DNA of 64,000 nt from Eggerthella lenta DSM 2243 (GCF_000024265.1 NC_013204.1:2422501-2486500), one strand, 5' to 3'; shown: positions 8,824 through 18,362, counted from the stretch's first letter. Numbers and translations: made by a program. The notes: a model not told the origin generated them from the sequence alone.

Positions 8824-8874
8824 GTATCGCGAAAAAGGCCGGATCCGCACGCGGCGGGCGACCTTCCGGGATGG

Positions 8875-10191
8875 TCAGGAGCCGGGCGTCCCGTACAGTT
8901 CGGACAGCACGTCACCGGCCGCGCAGACGAACGCGTCGATCTCGTCGTCGGTGTGGGCGAGCGAGAGGAACAGCCCTTCGAACTGGCTCGGCGCGATAAG
9001 GAATCCCCGCTCGAGCATGCCGGCGAAATAGCGGGCGAACGCCTCGGTATCGCACGCCTTCGCCCCCGCGTAGTCGCGCACGGGATCCGGCGAGAAGAAC
9101 AGCGTGGCCAGCGACCCTGCGCGGTTCACCGTGCACGGCGCCTGCGCGTTCGCGACCGCGCGCTCGAGGCCCGCCTGAAGCCGCGCGCCCCCGGCTTCGA
9201 GCCGCTCGTACACGCCCGGCCATTCGAGCTGGGAAAGCGTGGCAAGGCCAGCCTCCATGGCCACGGGGTTGCCCGAAAGCGTGCCCGCCTGGTACACCGG
9301 CCCCAGCGGAGCGAGCGCGCTCATCACCTCCGCGCGCCCGGCCAAGCAGCCCACGGGAAAACCGCCGCCGACGATCTTGCCGAGCGTGCACACATCGGGC
9401 ATCACGCCGTAACGCTCCTGCGCGCCGCCGAGCGCCGCGCGGAACCCGCTGATGACCTCGTCGAAGATAAGGAGCGCGCCCGCCTGGTCGCACTGCGCGC
9501 GCAACCCCTCCAAGAAGCCGGGGGCGGGCGGCACGACGCCCATGTTGCCCGCGACGGGCTCCACGATGACGGCGGCCACGCGGCCCTCGTGCGCGGAGAG
9601 GATGCGCTCGAGAGCTTCGAGGTCGTTGTAGGGCGCGACGAGCGTGTCGCGCGCGGCCCCCTCGGTCACCCCCGGCGTACCCGGGATGCCGAGCGTGGCC
9701 ACACCGCTGCCCGCGTTCGCCAGAAGCGCGTCGGAGTGGCCATGGTAGCACCCGTCGAACTTGACGACGAGCGAGCGTCCCGTGAAACCGCGCGCAAGAC
9801 GCACCGCGCTCATCGTGGCCTCGGTGCCCGACGACACCATGCGCGCCATCTCGGCGCACGGCACGAGCGCGCATATGCGCTCGGCCAGGCGCACCTCGGC
9901 TTCGCAGGGCGCGCCGAACGACAGCCCGCGCTCCATCTGGGCGCGCACCGCCTCGAGAACCGCGGGCGGGCGATGCCCGAGGATCATCGGCCCCCATGAG
10001 CCGATGAAGTCGACGTACTCGTTGCCGTCCACGTCGACGACGCGGCTGCCCTCGGCGCGCTCGTAGAACACCGGGTCGCACCCGACGTTCGCGCACGCGC
10101 GCACCGGCGAGTTCACCCCGCCGGGGATGCGCAGCCGCGCCTCGGCGAACAGCGCGGCCGAACGCTCGCGCCGCATGATGGTCTTCGTCAT
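8875..10191 (-). CDS. hemL: Glutamate-1-semialdehyde 2,1-aminomutase
   Basis: HemL converts glutamate-1-semialdehyde to 5-aminolevulinate, the second step of the C5 tetrapyrrole pathway. The start at 10191 follows GAGGAACG and overlaps the preceding ahbA-ahbB stop by 4 nt; longer open frames are discarded. The 438 residues match the family. Landmarks are [52 protein letters not shown] and the PLP-lysine region [12 protein letters not shown]. It is the last protein gene of the operon. Confidence 0.95.
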   Translation of the reverse strand: MTKTIMRRERSAALFAEARLRIPGGVNSPVRACANVGCDPVFYERAEGSRVVDVDGNEYVDFIGSWGPMILGHRPPAVLEAVRAQMERGLSFGAPCEAEVRLAERICALVPCAEMARMVSSGTEATMSAVRLARGFTGRSLVVKFDGCYHGHSDALLANAGSGVATLGIPGTPGVTEGAARDTLVAPYNDLEALERILSAHEGRVAAVIVEPVAGNMGVVPPAPGFLEGLRAQCDQAGALLIFDEVISGFRAALGGAQERYGVMPDVCTLGKIVGGGFPVGCLAGRAEVMSALAPLGPVYQAGTLSGNPVAMEAGLATLSQLEWPGVYERLEAGGARLQAGLERAVANAQAPCTVNRAGSLATLFFSPDPVRDYAGAKACDTEAFARYFAGMLERGFLIAPSQFEGLFLSLAHTDDEIDAFVCAAGDVLSELYGTPGS

Positions 10192-11267
10192 CGTTCCTCC
10201 TCGAAGTAGCGCATGGACGTCTTCTTGAACTCCCGAGTGGACAGCAGCAGGCGCGCGGGCAGCACGTCGATGCCGGCCCTCGACAAGTCGTCGTGGAGCC
10301 GGGCGGCCGTCCGCTCGCAGGCGTCGCGGTCGCGGCCGTGGATCATCGTGTACAAGTTGTAGGGCCACGTCTGCGAACGCGGCCGCTCATAGCAATGGCT
10401 CACCTCGGCCGGGGCCGCCAAAACGGTGCCCGCGGCCAGCACTTGCTCGTCCGGCACGTTCCACACCCCCATGGCGTTGCTCGAGAACCCCATGCGGCGG
10501 TGCCGGACCATCGCGCCGAAGCGCCGGACAGCCCCGGCTTCCAGCAACGCGCGCGTGCGATCGGAGGCCCATCGCTCGTTCAACGCAGTGCCCGCATACG
10601 AGGAAGCGACCTCGGCCGCGCGCGCGAAGGGGCGCAGCGTGCCGCCCAGATCGCCTTGCAGCGCGCGCACGAGCGCCCGATCGGCATCGTCGAGCGGCTC
10701 TGCGACGACGCGCGCCGGCTCGAGGGGAGCGCGAAGCGACGAAGGAGCAGCGGCGGACGCCTCGTCGGTTCCAGCTCCTTCGCGCACGTCGAAGGCGACC
10801 TTTATCTTGAACAGGCGGATGGCCGGCAGCGCCAGCACGTCGTCGCATCCCGTCTGCGCCACGATGCGCGCAAGCTCCGCGTCGCGCGCCTCCGCGCCCC
10901 GCGCGATGAGCGTGAACCACAGGTTGTAGCGGTCGTCGCGCTCGTAGTTGTGCGTGATGCCCGGATGCGCGCCCACGAGCGCGGCCACCCGGTCGAGGTC
11001 GCCGGGTTCCACGGCAAGCGCGACGAGCGTGGATGCGTAGCCGATGCGCGACGATTCGAAGCTGGCGCCGATGCGTCGGACGATGTCGGCCGTGCGCGCA
11101 GCCTCCACCGCGGCGAACGCCTGCTCCTCCGACGTGCCGCACGCATCCCCCAGCGCCGCGTAGGGGCGCTCGCACACGGGAAGCTCCTGCTGCACGCGCG
11201 TGAGCACGCGGCGGGCGACGGGCGAATCGAGGTGGACGCCCAGCGTGCCGCGCGCCTCAGCGGCCAT
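10188..11267 (-). CDS. ahbAB: Siroheme decarboxylase, AhbA-AhbB fusion (NirDL-like, Lrp/AsnC fold)
   Basis: AhbA and AhbB together decarboxylate the C12 and C18 acetates of siroheme to give 12,18-didecarboxysiroheme. This 359-residue protein holds two Lrp/AsnC-like repeats. The first contains [19 protein letters not shown] (about 100-120) and the second [20 protein letters not shown] (about 300-320). Both match the HNYxR-type active-site region of the family. The two enzymes are usually separate in sulfate reducers; here they are fused in one chain. The ATG at 11267 has GGAGG five bases upstream and overlaps the hemB stop by 11 nt. A longer start at 11306 is less likely. Confidence 0.85.
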   Translation of the reverse strand: MAAEARGTLGVHLDSPVARRVLTRVQQELPVCERPYAALGDACGTSEEQAFAAVEAARTADIVRRIGASFESSRIGYASTLVALAVEPGDLDRVAALVGAHPGITHNYERDDRYNLWFTLIARGAEARDAELARIVAQTGCDDVLALPAIRLFKIKVAFDVREGAGTDEASAAAPSSLRAPLEPARVVAEPLDDADRALVRALQGDLGGTLRPFARAAEVASSYAGTALNERWASDRTRALLEAGAVRRFGAMVRHRRMGFSSNAMGVWNVPDEQVLAAGTVLAAPAEVSHCYERPRSQTWPYNLYTMIHGRDRDACERTAARLHDDLSRAGIDVLPARLLLSTREFKKTSMRYFEEER

Positions 11268-12249
11268 GACGGCCTCCGATGATCCAGCGCGCAGCGTCCT
11301 TCGCATGGTAGGTGATGATTGCGTCGGCGCCGGCGCGCTTCATGGAAAGCAGCGTCTCCAGCACCACGCGGCGCTCGTCGATCCACCCTTGCGCGGCGGC
11401 GGCCTTCACCATGGCGTACTCGCCCGACACGTTGTAGGCCACGGTGGGAAACGCGAAGGCGTCCTTCACGCGCCGCACCACGTCCAGATAGGATAGCGCC
11501 GGCTTCACGATGACAAGGTCGGCCCCCTCCTCGATGTCGAGGCGCACCTCGCGCAGCGCCTCGACGCTGTTCGCGGGATCCATCTGGTACGCCGAGCGGT
11601 CGCCGAACGCCGGCGCCGAATCGGCCGCATCGCGGAACGGCCCGTAGTAGCCCGACGCGTACTTCGCCGCATACGCCATGATGGGCACGTGCGAAAAGCC
11701 CGCCTCGTCGAGCGCCGAGCGCAGCGCGCCCACGCGCCCGTCCATCATGTCGGACGGGGCCACCATGTCGGCTCCGGCGCGCGCATGGCTCACCGCCTCG
11801 GCCGCCAGGAGCCCGAGCGTCTCGTCGTTGTCCACGCCCCCGCGCTCGTCGAGCACGCCGCAATGGCCGTGGCTCGTGTACTCGCACAAGCACACGTCGG
11901 TGATCACGTGGAAGTCGGGCGCGTGTTCCTTGATGGCGCGCACGGCCTGCTGCACCACGCCGCGGTCGTCGTAAGCTTCGCTGCCCCGCTCGTCCTTGCG
12001 CGCAGGAAGGCCGAACAGCATGAGCGAGTTCACGCGGCAGCTTCGAAGCTCGTCCACCTCGGCCGCCAGCTGGTCGATCGAAAGCTGGAACACGCCCGGC
12101 ATGGACGCCACCTCGTCGCGCACGCCGGCCCCCGGCTTCACGAACACCGGGTATACCAGATCGCCCGGTTCCACGCGCGTCTCGCGCACGAACGCGCGCA
12201 CCGCGGGGTTCGCACGCATGCGGCGCGGACGGTAAGCGGGAAATCCCAT
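11257..12249 (-). CDS. hemB: Porphobilinogen synthase (5-aminolevulinate dehydratase)
   Basis: HemB condenses two aminolevulinates into porphobilinogen. The 330-residue sequence has the Zn-type cysteine cluster [14 protein letters not shown] at about residue 120. It also has the [12 protein letters not shown] loop and the Schiff-base lysine region [11 protein letters not shown]. It starts after GAGAGGAG, 24 bp behind ahbC, and overlaps ahbA-ahbB. The order ahbC-hemB-ahbAB-hemL interleaves early C5 enzymes with the late siroheme branch, which argues for a dedicated heme operon. Confidence 0.95.
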   Translation of the reverse strand: MGFPAYRPRRMRANPAVRAFVRETRVEPGDLVYPVFVKPGAGVRDEVASMPGVFQLSIDQLAAEVDELRSCRVNSLMLFGLPARKDERGSEAYDDRGVVQQAVRAIKEHAPDFHVITDVCLCEYTSHGHCGVLDERGGVDNDETLGLLAAEAVSHARAGADMVAPSDMMDGRVGALRSALDEAGFSHVPIMAYAAKYASGYYGPFRDAADSAPAFGDRSAYQMDPANSVEALREVRLDIEEGADLVIVKPALSYLDVVRRVKDAFAFPTVAYNVSGEYAMVKAAAAQGWIDERRVVLETLLSMKRAGADAIITYHAKDAARWIIGGRHGR

Positions 12250-12273
12250 GGTCGTCGCTCCTCTCCGGCGCGC

Positions 12274-13473
12274 TTACGCGACGCCGATCTCCTCGTCGGT
12301 CAGGTAGCATGCCGGGTCGGGGCCCCACAGATCGCCCGTGGCGGCCTCGCTGCGCACGCGGAAGTTGCCGTTGCAGATGTCGAGCCAGCGACACTGCTGG
12401 CAGCGCCCCTTCACGAAGGGCCGCTTGTCCTTCAGGCGGAACATGAGCTCGCTTTGCTCGGTGGCGCGGCTCGTGTCGCCCCATATCTCCGAGAACGTCC
12501 GCTCGCGCACGTTGCCCAGCGGGAAATGGCGCCAGAACTGGTCGGCGTACACCTCCCCGTCCCAGCTCACGCACCCGATGCCCGCGCCCGTGGAGTTGCC
12601 GCGGTTCCATTGGAGCAGCTGCAGCACCTCTTCGGCGCGTGCCGGGTTCTCGCGCAGAAGCTCCAGGTAGACGAAGGGCCCGTCGGCGTGGTTGTCCACC
12701 GTGAGGATCTCGGGCGACCCGCCCCGGTCGAACCAGTCGCGCGTCCGGTCCATGATGAGGCGCACAGCCGCACGCGTCTCGGCATGGTCGAGGTCCTCAT
12801 CCATGAGCGCGCTCCCCCGCCCCGTGTACACGAGGTGGTAGAAGCAGGCGCGCTTCACGCCTTCCGCCTCCATGATGTCGAACACGTCGCCTATCTCGCG
12901 CCAGTTGCGCTTGTTGACGGTCATGCGCAGGCCCACCTTGATGCCCGCCGCCTTCGCGTTGCGCATGCCCTCGATGGCGCGGTCGAAGCTGCCGGGCAGG
13001 CCGCGGAACTCGTCGTGCGTCTCGCGCGCGCCATCGAGCGACACGCCCACGTACGAAAGCCCCACGTCGGCGAAGCGCGCCGCCAGCTCAGGCGTGATGA
13101 GCGTGCCGTTCGTCGACAGGACCACGCGCATGCCGCGATCTTTCGCGTGCTGCATGAGCTCGACCACGTCCTCGCGCATGCACGGCTCCCCTCCCGAGAA
13201 CAGCAGCACGGGCGCGCCGAACGCGGACAGGTCGTCGATCATGGCCTTCGCCTCGCCGGAAGACATCTCGCCCTCGTAGCTCTTGCACTCGGATCCCGCG
13301 TAGCAGTGCACGCAGCGCAGGTTGCACGTCTGCGTGCAGTTCCACACCACGACGGGTTTCTTGTCGCGCGAGAACTGCAGCAGCTCGCTGGGGAGCTTGC
13401 CCGACTCGCGGTTGTAGCGCAGCACGTCGGCAGGCTCGACCGCCCCGCAGTACAGCTTGGATATTCCGATCAT
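12274..13473 (-). CDS. ahbC: Radical SAM Fe-coproporphyrin III synthase AhbC (NirJ1-like)
   Basis: AhbC removes the two acetate groups of didecarboxysiroheme to give Fe-coproporphyrin III in the siroheme-dependent heme pathway. The N-terminus MIGISKLYCG is characteristic of the AhbC/NirJ1 family. The radical SAM motif is CNLRCVHC (CX3CX2C) at about residue 53. SGGEPCMR and STNGTLIT follow, and a C-terminal SPASM-like Cys cluster (CQQCRWLDIC) would bind an auxiliary cluster. The start at 13473 has AAGGAG upstream; 399 residues is normal. It lies 10 bp after cobA-hemD. Neighbouring ahbA-ahbB and hemB support this over other radical SAM functions. Confidence 0.87.
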   Translation of the reverse strand: MIGISKLYCGAVEPADVLRYNRESGKLPSELLQFSRDKKPVVVWNCTQTCNLRCVHCYAGSECKSYEGEMSSGEAKAMIDDLSAFGAPVLLFSGGEPCMREDVVELMQHAKDRGMRVVLSTNGTLITPELAARFADVGLSYVGVSLDGARETHDEFRGLPGSFDRAIEGMRNAKAAGIKVGLRMTVNKRNWREIGDVFDIMEAEGVKRACFYHLVYTGRGSALMDEDLDHAETRAAVRLIMDRTRDWFDRGGSPEILTVDNHADGPFVYLELLRENPARAEEVLQLLQWNRGNSTGAGIGCVSWDGEVYADQFWRHFPLGNVRERTFSEIWGDTSRATEQSELMFRLKDKRPFVKGRCQQCRWLDICNGNFRVRSEAATGDLWGPDPACYLTDEEIGVA

Positions 13474-13483
13474 ATACGCTCCT

Positions 13484-15052
13484 TCACGTTTCGTTGACGC
13501 ACGAGGCGCGGTGCTTGACGATGGCCTCGACCAGGCCGTCGATCGTGTACGCTTCGGCCTGGGCCGCGATGCGCAGCGACTCGTCGCGAGCGGTGGTGGT
13601 GGTGATGGGCCCGATGGAATAGAAGTCGAGGCGCTCGAGCACCTCGACCGGGTTCGGCGCAACGTCGCGCACGAGGCCGACGAAGTTGCGCACCGTGGAC
13701 GACGAGGTGAACGTCACGGCGTCCGCTTCCCCGGCTATCAAGCTCGCCAAGGCGGGTTCTGCCGAAGCGCGCGACGGAGGCACGGTGCGGTACACGGGGA
13801 CGACGTCCACGCGCGCTCCGCAGGCGCGCAGCATCCGAGGCAGCACGTCGCGCGCCTCGAGGGCTCGCGGCACGAGCACCCAGTCGCCGTCCGTCAAGCC
13901 CGCCTCGATGAGCAGGTCCGCCACCGCTTCGGCCCGGAACTCGCCGGGCACGAGGTCGGCGACGATCCCGCGCTCGGCCAGCTCAGCCGCCGTGGCGGGC
14001 CCGATGGCGGCGATGCGCGCGCAGGCGAGCGCGCGGGCGTCCAGCCCTGCGAGCACGAGGCGTTCGAAAAACGCCTTCACTCCGTTCGCGCTCGTGAACA
14101 CGACGAACCGGTAGCCGGCGAGGCGTTCGATGCACGAGTCGACGCCGCTGAACGAGGACGGCGCTGCGATGGAGATGACGGGCAGCTCGATGACCGAAGC
14201 GCCGAGCGCACGCAGCCGCTCCGTCAGCCCGCTCGCCTGGGCGCGCGTGCGCGTGACGGCGACGGTCGTGCCCGCAAGCGGGCCGGGCTCGTACCAAGCC
14301 AACCGCTCGCGCAGGGCGGCCACGGCGCCCACGACGATGATGGCCGGCGCCTTGAACCCGACGGCCGCCGCACGTTCGGCAATGGTGGCCAACGTTCCCG
14401 CAAGCACCTCCTGCATGGGCGTCGTGCCCCAGCGGACGAGGGAGACCGGCGTGTCGGCCGAGCGCCCCGCCTCCATCAGCCGCCGCGCGATGACGGGCAG
14501 GTTGCGCACGCCCATGTAGAAGCACAGCGTGTCGGCGCCGTGGGCGATGCCGCTCCAGTCGACGGCCGTCTCGGCCTTCGTCGGATCCTCGCTTCCCGTG
14601 ACGAACGTCACCGACGAGGCCAACCCGCGGTGCGTGACGGGGATGCCCGCGAAGGCGGGTGCGGCCACGCCGCTCGTCACGCCCGGCACGATCGGGCAAG
14701 GGAACCCCGCCTCGGCGAGCGCGAGCGCCTCTTCGCCGCCGCGCCCGAACACGAACGGGTCGCCGCCCTTGAGACGCACGAGCACCCCGCCTCCGCGCGC
14801 GGCCAGATCGCGCGCACGCTGCACCAGCAGCTCGTTGATCTGACGTTGGGTCACATGCTCCGAAAAGCCCTTTTTGCCCACGTACACGCGCTCGGCGTCC
14901 TGCGGCGCGTGCGCCAACAGAGCCGGATTCGCCAAGTAGTCGTACACCACGACGTCGGCTCGCGAAAGCGCGGCCGCTCCCGCGAGCGTGAGCAGGTTCG
15001 GATCGCCCGGCCCCGCTCCCACGAGCAGAGCCTCCACCCCCTGCGCCGTCAT
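13484..15052 (-). CDS. cobA-hemD: Uroporphyrinogen-III C-methyltransferase / uroporphyrinogen-III synthase fusion
   Basis: This 522-residue bifunctional protein has an N-terminal SUMT domain (about 1-250). Its motifs are LVGAGPGDPNLLTL, VYVGKKG, RLKGGDPFVFGRGGEE and TFVTG. A C-terminal HemD domain (about 255-515) shows VAVTRTRAQASGL, VFTSANGV, AIGPATA and TFTSSSTV. It closes hydroxymethylbilane to uroporphyrinogen III and methylates that to precorrin-2, directing flux into siroheme. The start overlaps the hemC stop by 4 nt (ATGA), implying translational coupling. The fusion is common in Clostridia and Actinobacteria. Confidence 0.95.
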   Translation of the reverse strand: MTAQGVEALLVGAGPGDPNLLTLAGAAALSRADVVVYDYLANPALLAHAPQDAERVYVGKKGFSEHVTQRQINELLVQRARDLAARGGGVLVRLKGGDPFVFGRGGEEALALAEAGFPCPIVPGVTSGVAAPAFAGIPVTHRGLASSVTFVTGSEDPTKAETAVDWSGIAHGADTLCFYMGVRNLPVIARRLMEAGRSADTPVSLVRWGTTPMQEVLAGTLATIAERAAAVGFKAPAIIVVGAVAALRERLAWYEPGPLAGTTVAVTRTRAQASGLTERLRALGASVIELPVISIAAPSSFSGVDSCIERLAGYRFVVFTSANGVKAFFERLVLAGLDARALACARIAAIGPATAAELAERGIVADLVPGEFRAEAVADLLIEAGLTDGDWVLVPRALEARDVLPRMLRACGARVDVVPVYRTVPPSRASAEPALASLIAGEADAVTFTSSSTVRNFVGLVRDVAPNPVEVLERLDFYSIGPITTTTARDESLRIAAQAEAYTIDGLVEAIVKHRASCVNET

Positions 15053-16023
15053 GCGAGCGGCCTTTCGTCGCCCGCGGCCCGCACCGCGTCGAGCACGGCA
15101 CGCGCGCCCTGGGCCTCAAACTCCTCCACCGCCCGCTGCGCGAGCGCGCGGGCTTCTCGGACGGCCGCCTCGACCGCGTCCGTGTCGTTGGGCGGCTGCG
15201 ACGCTGCGGACAGACGGCTTCTCAGCACGTGCGAGCCGTCGAGCGAGCCCACGAACGCGTCCAGCACGAGCAGCCCCTCCTCATAGCGCGCATAGGCTCC
15301 GATGGGAACCTGGCAGCCGCCGTCCAAAGCGCGCATGACGTGGCGTTCCGCAGCCACGCATGCATCGGTGGCGGCGCAGCGCACCTGCGCGCAGGCCCGC
15401 GCCGTCCGCTCGTCGTCCGCACGGACCTCGAGCCCGATCGCGCCCTGCCCTACCGCCGGCACGACGGTATCGACGGAGAATGCCTCGGCGACCTCGGCGC
15501 TCCATCCCATGCGCTCGATGCCGGCAGCCGCCAACACGACGGCGTCGAGCGCGCCGTCGCGCACCTTGGCGATGCGAGTGTCCAGGTTGCCGCGAACCTC
15601 GACGTAGTCGAGGTCGTCGCGCACCGCCCGCAGCTGGGACAGGCGCCTGAGCGCGCCCGTGCCCACCCGGGAGCCTGCCGGCAGGCCCGCGAACGTCGTG
15701 CCCGACGCCGCCACCAGCACGTCGCGCGCATCGGCACGAATAAGGCAGCCCGCCAGCGCGAGCCCTTCCGGCAGCGCCGTGGGCACGTCCTTCATCGAAT
15801 GCACGCACACGTCCACGCGGCCGTCGAACAGCGCCTGTTCGAGCTCCTTCGTGAACAGCCCTTTGTCGCCGATCTTCGACAGCGCGACGCCGAGGATCCT
15901 ATCGCCTTTCGTCTTGACGACCTCGACGCTCACGTCCATGCCGGGGCTGGCGGCGCGCAGAAGATCGGCCACGTGATGCGCCTGCCAGAGCGCGAGCTTG
16001 CTGCCGCGCGTTCCGATTCTCAT
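15049..16023 (-). CDS. hemC: Hydroxymethylbilane synthase (porphobilinogen deaminase)
   Basis: HemC polymerises four porphobilinogens into hydroxymethylbilane. The ATG at 16023 gives MRIGTRGSKLALWQ, the canonical N-terminus, and overlaps the hemA stop as ATGA, so longer frames are rejected. The 324-residue sequence has DVCVHSMKDVPT, VGTGALRR, RGNLDTR and the dipyrromethane-cofactor cysteine in LDGGCQVPIGAYA. It is coupled both to hemA and to cobA-hemD by 4-nt overlaps. Confidence 0.95.
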   Translation of the reverse strand: MRIGTRGSKLALWQAHHVADLLRAASPGMDVSVEVVKTKGDRILGVALSKIGDKGLFTKELEQALFDGRVDVCVHSMKDVPTALPEGLALAGCLIRADARDVLVAASGTTFAGLPAGSRVGTGALRRLSQLRAVRDDLDYVEVRGNLDTRIAKVRDGALDAVVLAAAGIERMGWSAEVAEAFSVDTVVPAVGQGAIGLEVRADDERTARACAQVRCAATDACVAAERHVMRALDGGCQVPIGAYARYEEGLLVLDAFVGSLDGSHVLRSRLSAASQPPNDTDAVEAAVREARALAQRAVEEFEAQGARAVLDAVRAAGDERPLA

Positions 16024-17441
16024 ACGATGCACGAACGCTCCTCTCGATGGTGGGGGCACGCGTCGCCGCCATGGCGGGCGCATGCCGATCCGGAAACGAG
16101 GCGGCACGTGCGCCCCTCGTCGCTTCGGCACGAGAACCCCTGCGGATACGCGTCGAGGCCGAACAGGTAGCGCGCCGCCTCGGTGTAGCGGTACGCATCC
16201 GGATCGCCCGCTTGTTTTCGAAGGCGAGCGGCAGGGCCGTGGAGCAGCTTCTTGGCCACCGCGCTTGCCAGCGCCTCAAGCACGGCCCGCTCCTCCTCGG
16301 ACGTCTCGACGCCGTGCAGGGCGGCAAGCACTTTCGCCGCGCGGGCCGCCTCGGATGCGCACACGCCGCGCGCCTTGCCATGCATCTGCTTCACCGTGGG
16401 AATGACATCGCGCTCTTGCATCCACGCGAGGAACGCGTCTGTCTGCCGGGCGACCAGCGCCTCGGCGCGCACCGACTCGGCAGCGCGCGAGCGTGCGTTC
16501 TCGGCCATGGCGGCATCAAGGTCGTCGAGGTCGAAGCAGACGGCGCCCGCCACGTCGGCGCAGGCCGGATCCACCGTGCGCGGCAGTCCCACATCGACCA
16601 CCACGATCGGCGACGCATCGGCACCGCGCGCCTCGACGGCGCGCGCCAGCGCGTCGCGTGCGATCAGGACGTCCTCGCCGCCCGCGCACGCCACCACGAG
16701 ATCGGCTTGCGCGAGCCGCTCTCCCAGCTCGTCGAGCATCGCCGGCGTGCCGCCGACGCGTGCCGCCGCCTCCTCGGCGCGCTCGAACGTGCGGTTCGCC
16801 ACCACGATGTCGCTCACGCCGCGCTCTTCGAGGTACGAAAGCGCGAGCAGTCCCATCTCGCCAGTCCCCACCACGAGGGCGCGCCTGCCGCGGAGCTCTC
16901 CCAGCGCGCGTTCCGCAAGCTGCACGGCCGCCGTGGAAACCGACACCGGCCGCTCGCCGATCGCCGTTTCCTCTCGCACGCGCTTGCCCACCTCGAGCGC
17001 GCTGCGGAACAGCCGGCGCGTCGTCTCGCCCACAGCCCCCGCGTCTTCGGCGGCGGCGAACGCGCGGCGCACCTGCCCGATGATCTGCGCTTCGCCGAGC
17101 ACGAGCGAGTCGAGGGAGGAAACGACCCGGAACAGATGCTCCACCGCGCCCGGCCCCTGCTTCACGACGAGTGCCCGGTCGAGCTCCCGCACCCCATCCG
17201 CATCCAGGCCCGCGTTGCGACGGAGGGTCTCGACGATGGCGCGGACGCCCTTGGGAGCGGCCAGCACGACGGCGTACGCCTCGGTCCGATTGCACGTCGA
17301 GAGGACGACGGCCTCGGACACCTCGTCGTTCGCCAGCAGGCGCGAGAGGTCCGCGCGAAGGCGATCGGCGGGAACGGCCAGCTTGCCGCGCAGCTCGACG
17401 CCGGCGGTCTTATGGCTAACGCCCACGACCACGAGCGTCAT
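16020..17441 (-). CDS. hemA: Glutamyl-tRNA reductase with a Cys/His-rich C-terminal tail
   Basis: HemA reduces glutamyl-tRNA to glutamate-1-semialdehyde with NADPH, the committed step of the C5 pathway. The 473-residue protein begins MTLVVVGVSHKTAG and has the catalytic-cysteine motif LSTCNRTE. It also has GEAQIIGQVR, the NADP loop VVGTGEMG and the C-terminal dimerisation region. After about residue 425 it carries an unusual roughly 45-residue tail with five cysteines and several histidines (SCR...TCR...ACARHGG..CPHH...SCIV). That tail is beyond the normal family end and may bind metal or heme. The gene overlaps the upstream siroheme synthase gene and hemC by 4 nt each. Confidence 0.93.
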   Translation of the reverse strand: MTLVVVGVSHKTAGVELRGKLAVPADRLRADLSRLLANDEVSEAVVLSTCNRTEAYAVVLAAPKGVRAIVETLRRNAGLDADGVRELDRALVVKQGPGAVEHLFRVVSSLDSLVLGEAQIIGQVRRAFAAAEDAGAVGETTRRLFRSALEVGKRVREETAIGERPVSVSTAAVQLAERALGELRGRRALVVGTGEMGLLALSYLEERGVSDIVVANRTFERAEEAAARVGGTPAMLDELGERLAQADLVVACAGGEDVLIARDALARAVEARGADASPIVVVDVGLPRTVDPACADVAGAVCFDLDDLDAAMAENARSRAAESVRAEALVARQTDAFLAWMQERDVIPTVKQMHGKARGVCASEAARAAKVLAALHGVETSEEERAVLEALASAVAKKLLHGPAARLRKQAGDPDAYRYTEAARYLFGLDAYPQGFSCRSDEGRTCRLVSGSACARHGGDACPHHREERSCIV

Positions 17442-18145
17442 CGCCCGTCACCCGCCCCGGCGCGGGCCGCTCGAAGCGCTTCCGCGTACACGGCCTCGGC
17501 ATCGAGCCGCTCGCCTGCGCGCAGGCGCTCGAGCACTCCCAGGTCGCAAGCGGCCTCGAGCACCGGGGCGCGCTCGGCTTCGCCGCCGGCCATGCGCGAA
17601 CGCACGAGGGCGCGCACCTCGGCCAGCAGGTCCACGTAGACCGCCCAATCCTCGGGAAAGCGCCCTTCCAGCTCCCGCCGCAGCCGCTTCGCAAGCACAG
17701 GCGCGGCGCCCGACGTGGACACGGCCAACTGCAACGGCCCGCGCCGCACCACCGACGGCACGATGAAGCTGCAATGCGCAGGATCGTCCACGACGTTCGC
17801 CGGCACGCCGCGCGCCTCGGCTTCGGCGTACACCGCCTCGTTCACCGCCGCGTCGTCGGTGGCAGCGTACACGAGAAACACGCCCTCGACGTCGTTTTCG
17901 CGAAATGCGCGGCGCCTCAGATCGACGAGGCCGTCGCGCGCCTGCGCCTCCAAGCCCGCCGTGACCGTCGGCGCCACGACTCGAACGCACGCGCCCGCCC
18001 GGGCAAGGCCTGCGGCCTTCCGCTCGGCGACGGCCCCGCCGCCCACCACGAGCGCCGTCCTTCCCCGCACGTCGAGGAACACCGGATAGTACGATGCTCC
18101 CTCTTCCGCGCCGTCGGGAATTCGCTCGCGAACCGTCTCGACCAT
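17438..18145 (-). CDS. Precorrin-2 dehydrogenase / sirohydrochlorin ferrochelatase (Met8p/CysG-N-like)
   Basis: This enzyme oxidises precorrin-2 to sirohydrochlorin with NAD and, in Met8p-type proteins, inserts iron to give siroheme. The 235 residues show YYPVFLDVRGRTALVVGGGAVAERKA, the Rossmann dinucleotide loop. VYAATDD, NVVDDPAHCSFIVPS and LAVSTSGAAPVLAKRLR follow, all typical. It is the first gene of the tetrapyrrole operon, starting at 18145 behind a strong AGGAGGT. Whether it alone supplies the chelatase activity is inferred; no separate CbiK/CbiX-type chelatase is seen in the window. Confidence 0.88.
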   Translation of the reverse strand: MVETVRERIPDGAEEGASYYPVFLDVRGRTALVVGGGAVAERKAAGLARAGACVRVVAPTVTAGLEAQARDGLVDLRRRAFRENDVEGVFLVYAATDDAAVNEAVYAEAEARGVPANVVDDPAHCSFIVPSVVRRGPLQLAVSTSGAAPVLAKRLRRELEGRFPEDWAVYVDLLAEVRALVRSRMAGGEAERAPVLEAACDLGVLERLRAGERLDAEAVYAEALRAARAGAGDGR

Positions 18146-18173
18146 GCGACCTCCTCTCCGCGTTATGTCGGAT

Positions 18174-18236
18174 TCTCGTCTTGCCCGCGCATCGATGCGC
18201 GGGCGCTTCGCCTGCAGCCGGACTTCGACCGGCTGC
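18174..18236 (-). promoter_or_regulatory. Structured 5' leader of the hem operon
   Basis: Downstream of the promoter, the minus-strand leader folds into two hairpins. One is GCAGCCGG...CCGGCTGC (8 bp). The other is a 22-nt perfect palindrome at 18183-18204 (GCCCGCGCATC with its complement). The second is followed at once by AAGACGAGA. The same GCAAGACGAGA, also directly after a GC hairpin, occurs in the merR leader at 26480-26490. Confidence 0.6.
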
Positions 18237-18241
18237 GTTCG

Positions 18242-18272
18242 AGCATAGGTTATGACGTAGCGTCGCCGTCAA
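18242..18272 (-). promoter_or_regulatory. MerR-type promoter and operator of the hem operon
   Basis: On the minus strand TTGACG (18272-18267) and TATGCT (18247-18242) are separated by 19 bp. Within the spacer lies the dyad GACG-N3-CGTC (18254-18264). A 19-bp spacer with a dyad between -35 and -10 is the hallmark of promoters activated by MerR-family proteins. The same three parts in the same arrangement precede the merR gene at 26522-26552. The predicted transcript start is about 90 nt upstream of the first gene. Confidence 0.8.
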
Positions 18273-18362
18273 CGGCGTTTCTCGAGATAGGTCGATATAA
18301 GAGGGGAAAACCCTTGGGTGGCGCCGGTGGTTCCGACCGGCCGAGACCGGCCTGCGTTCGTT

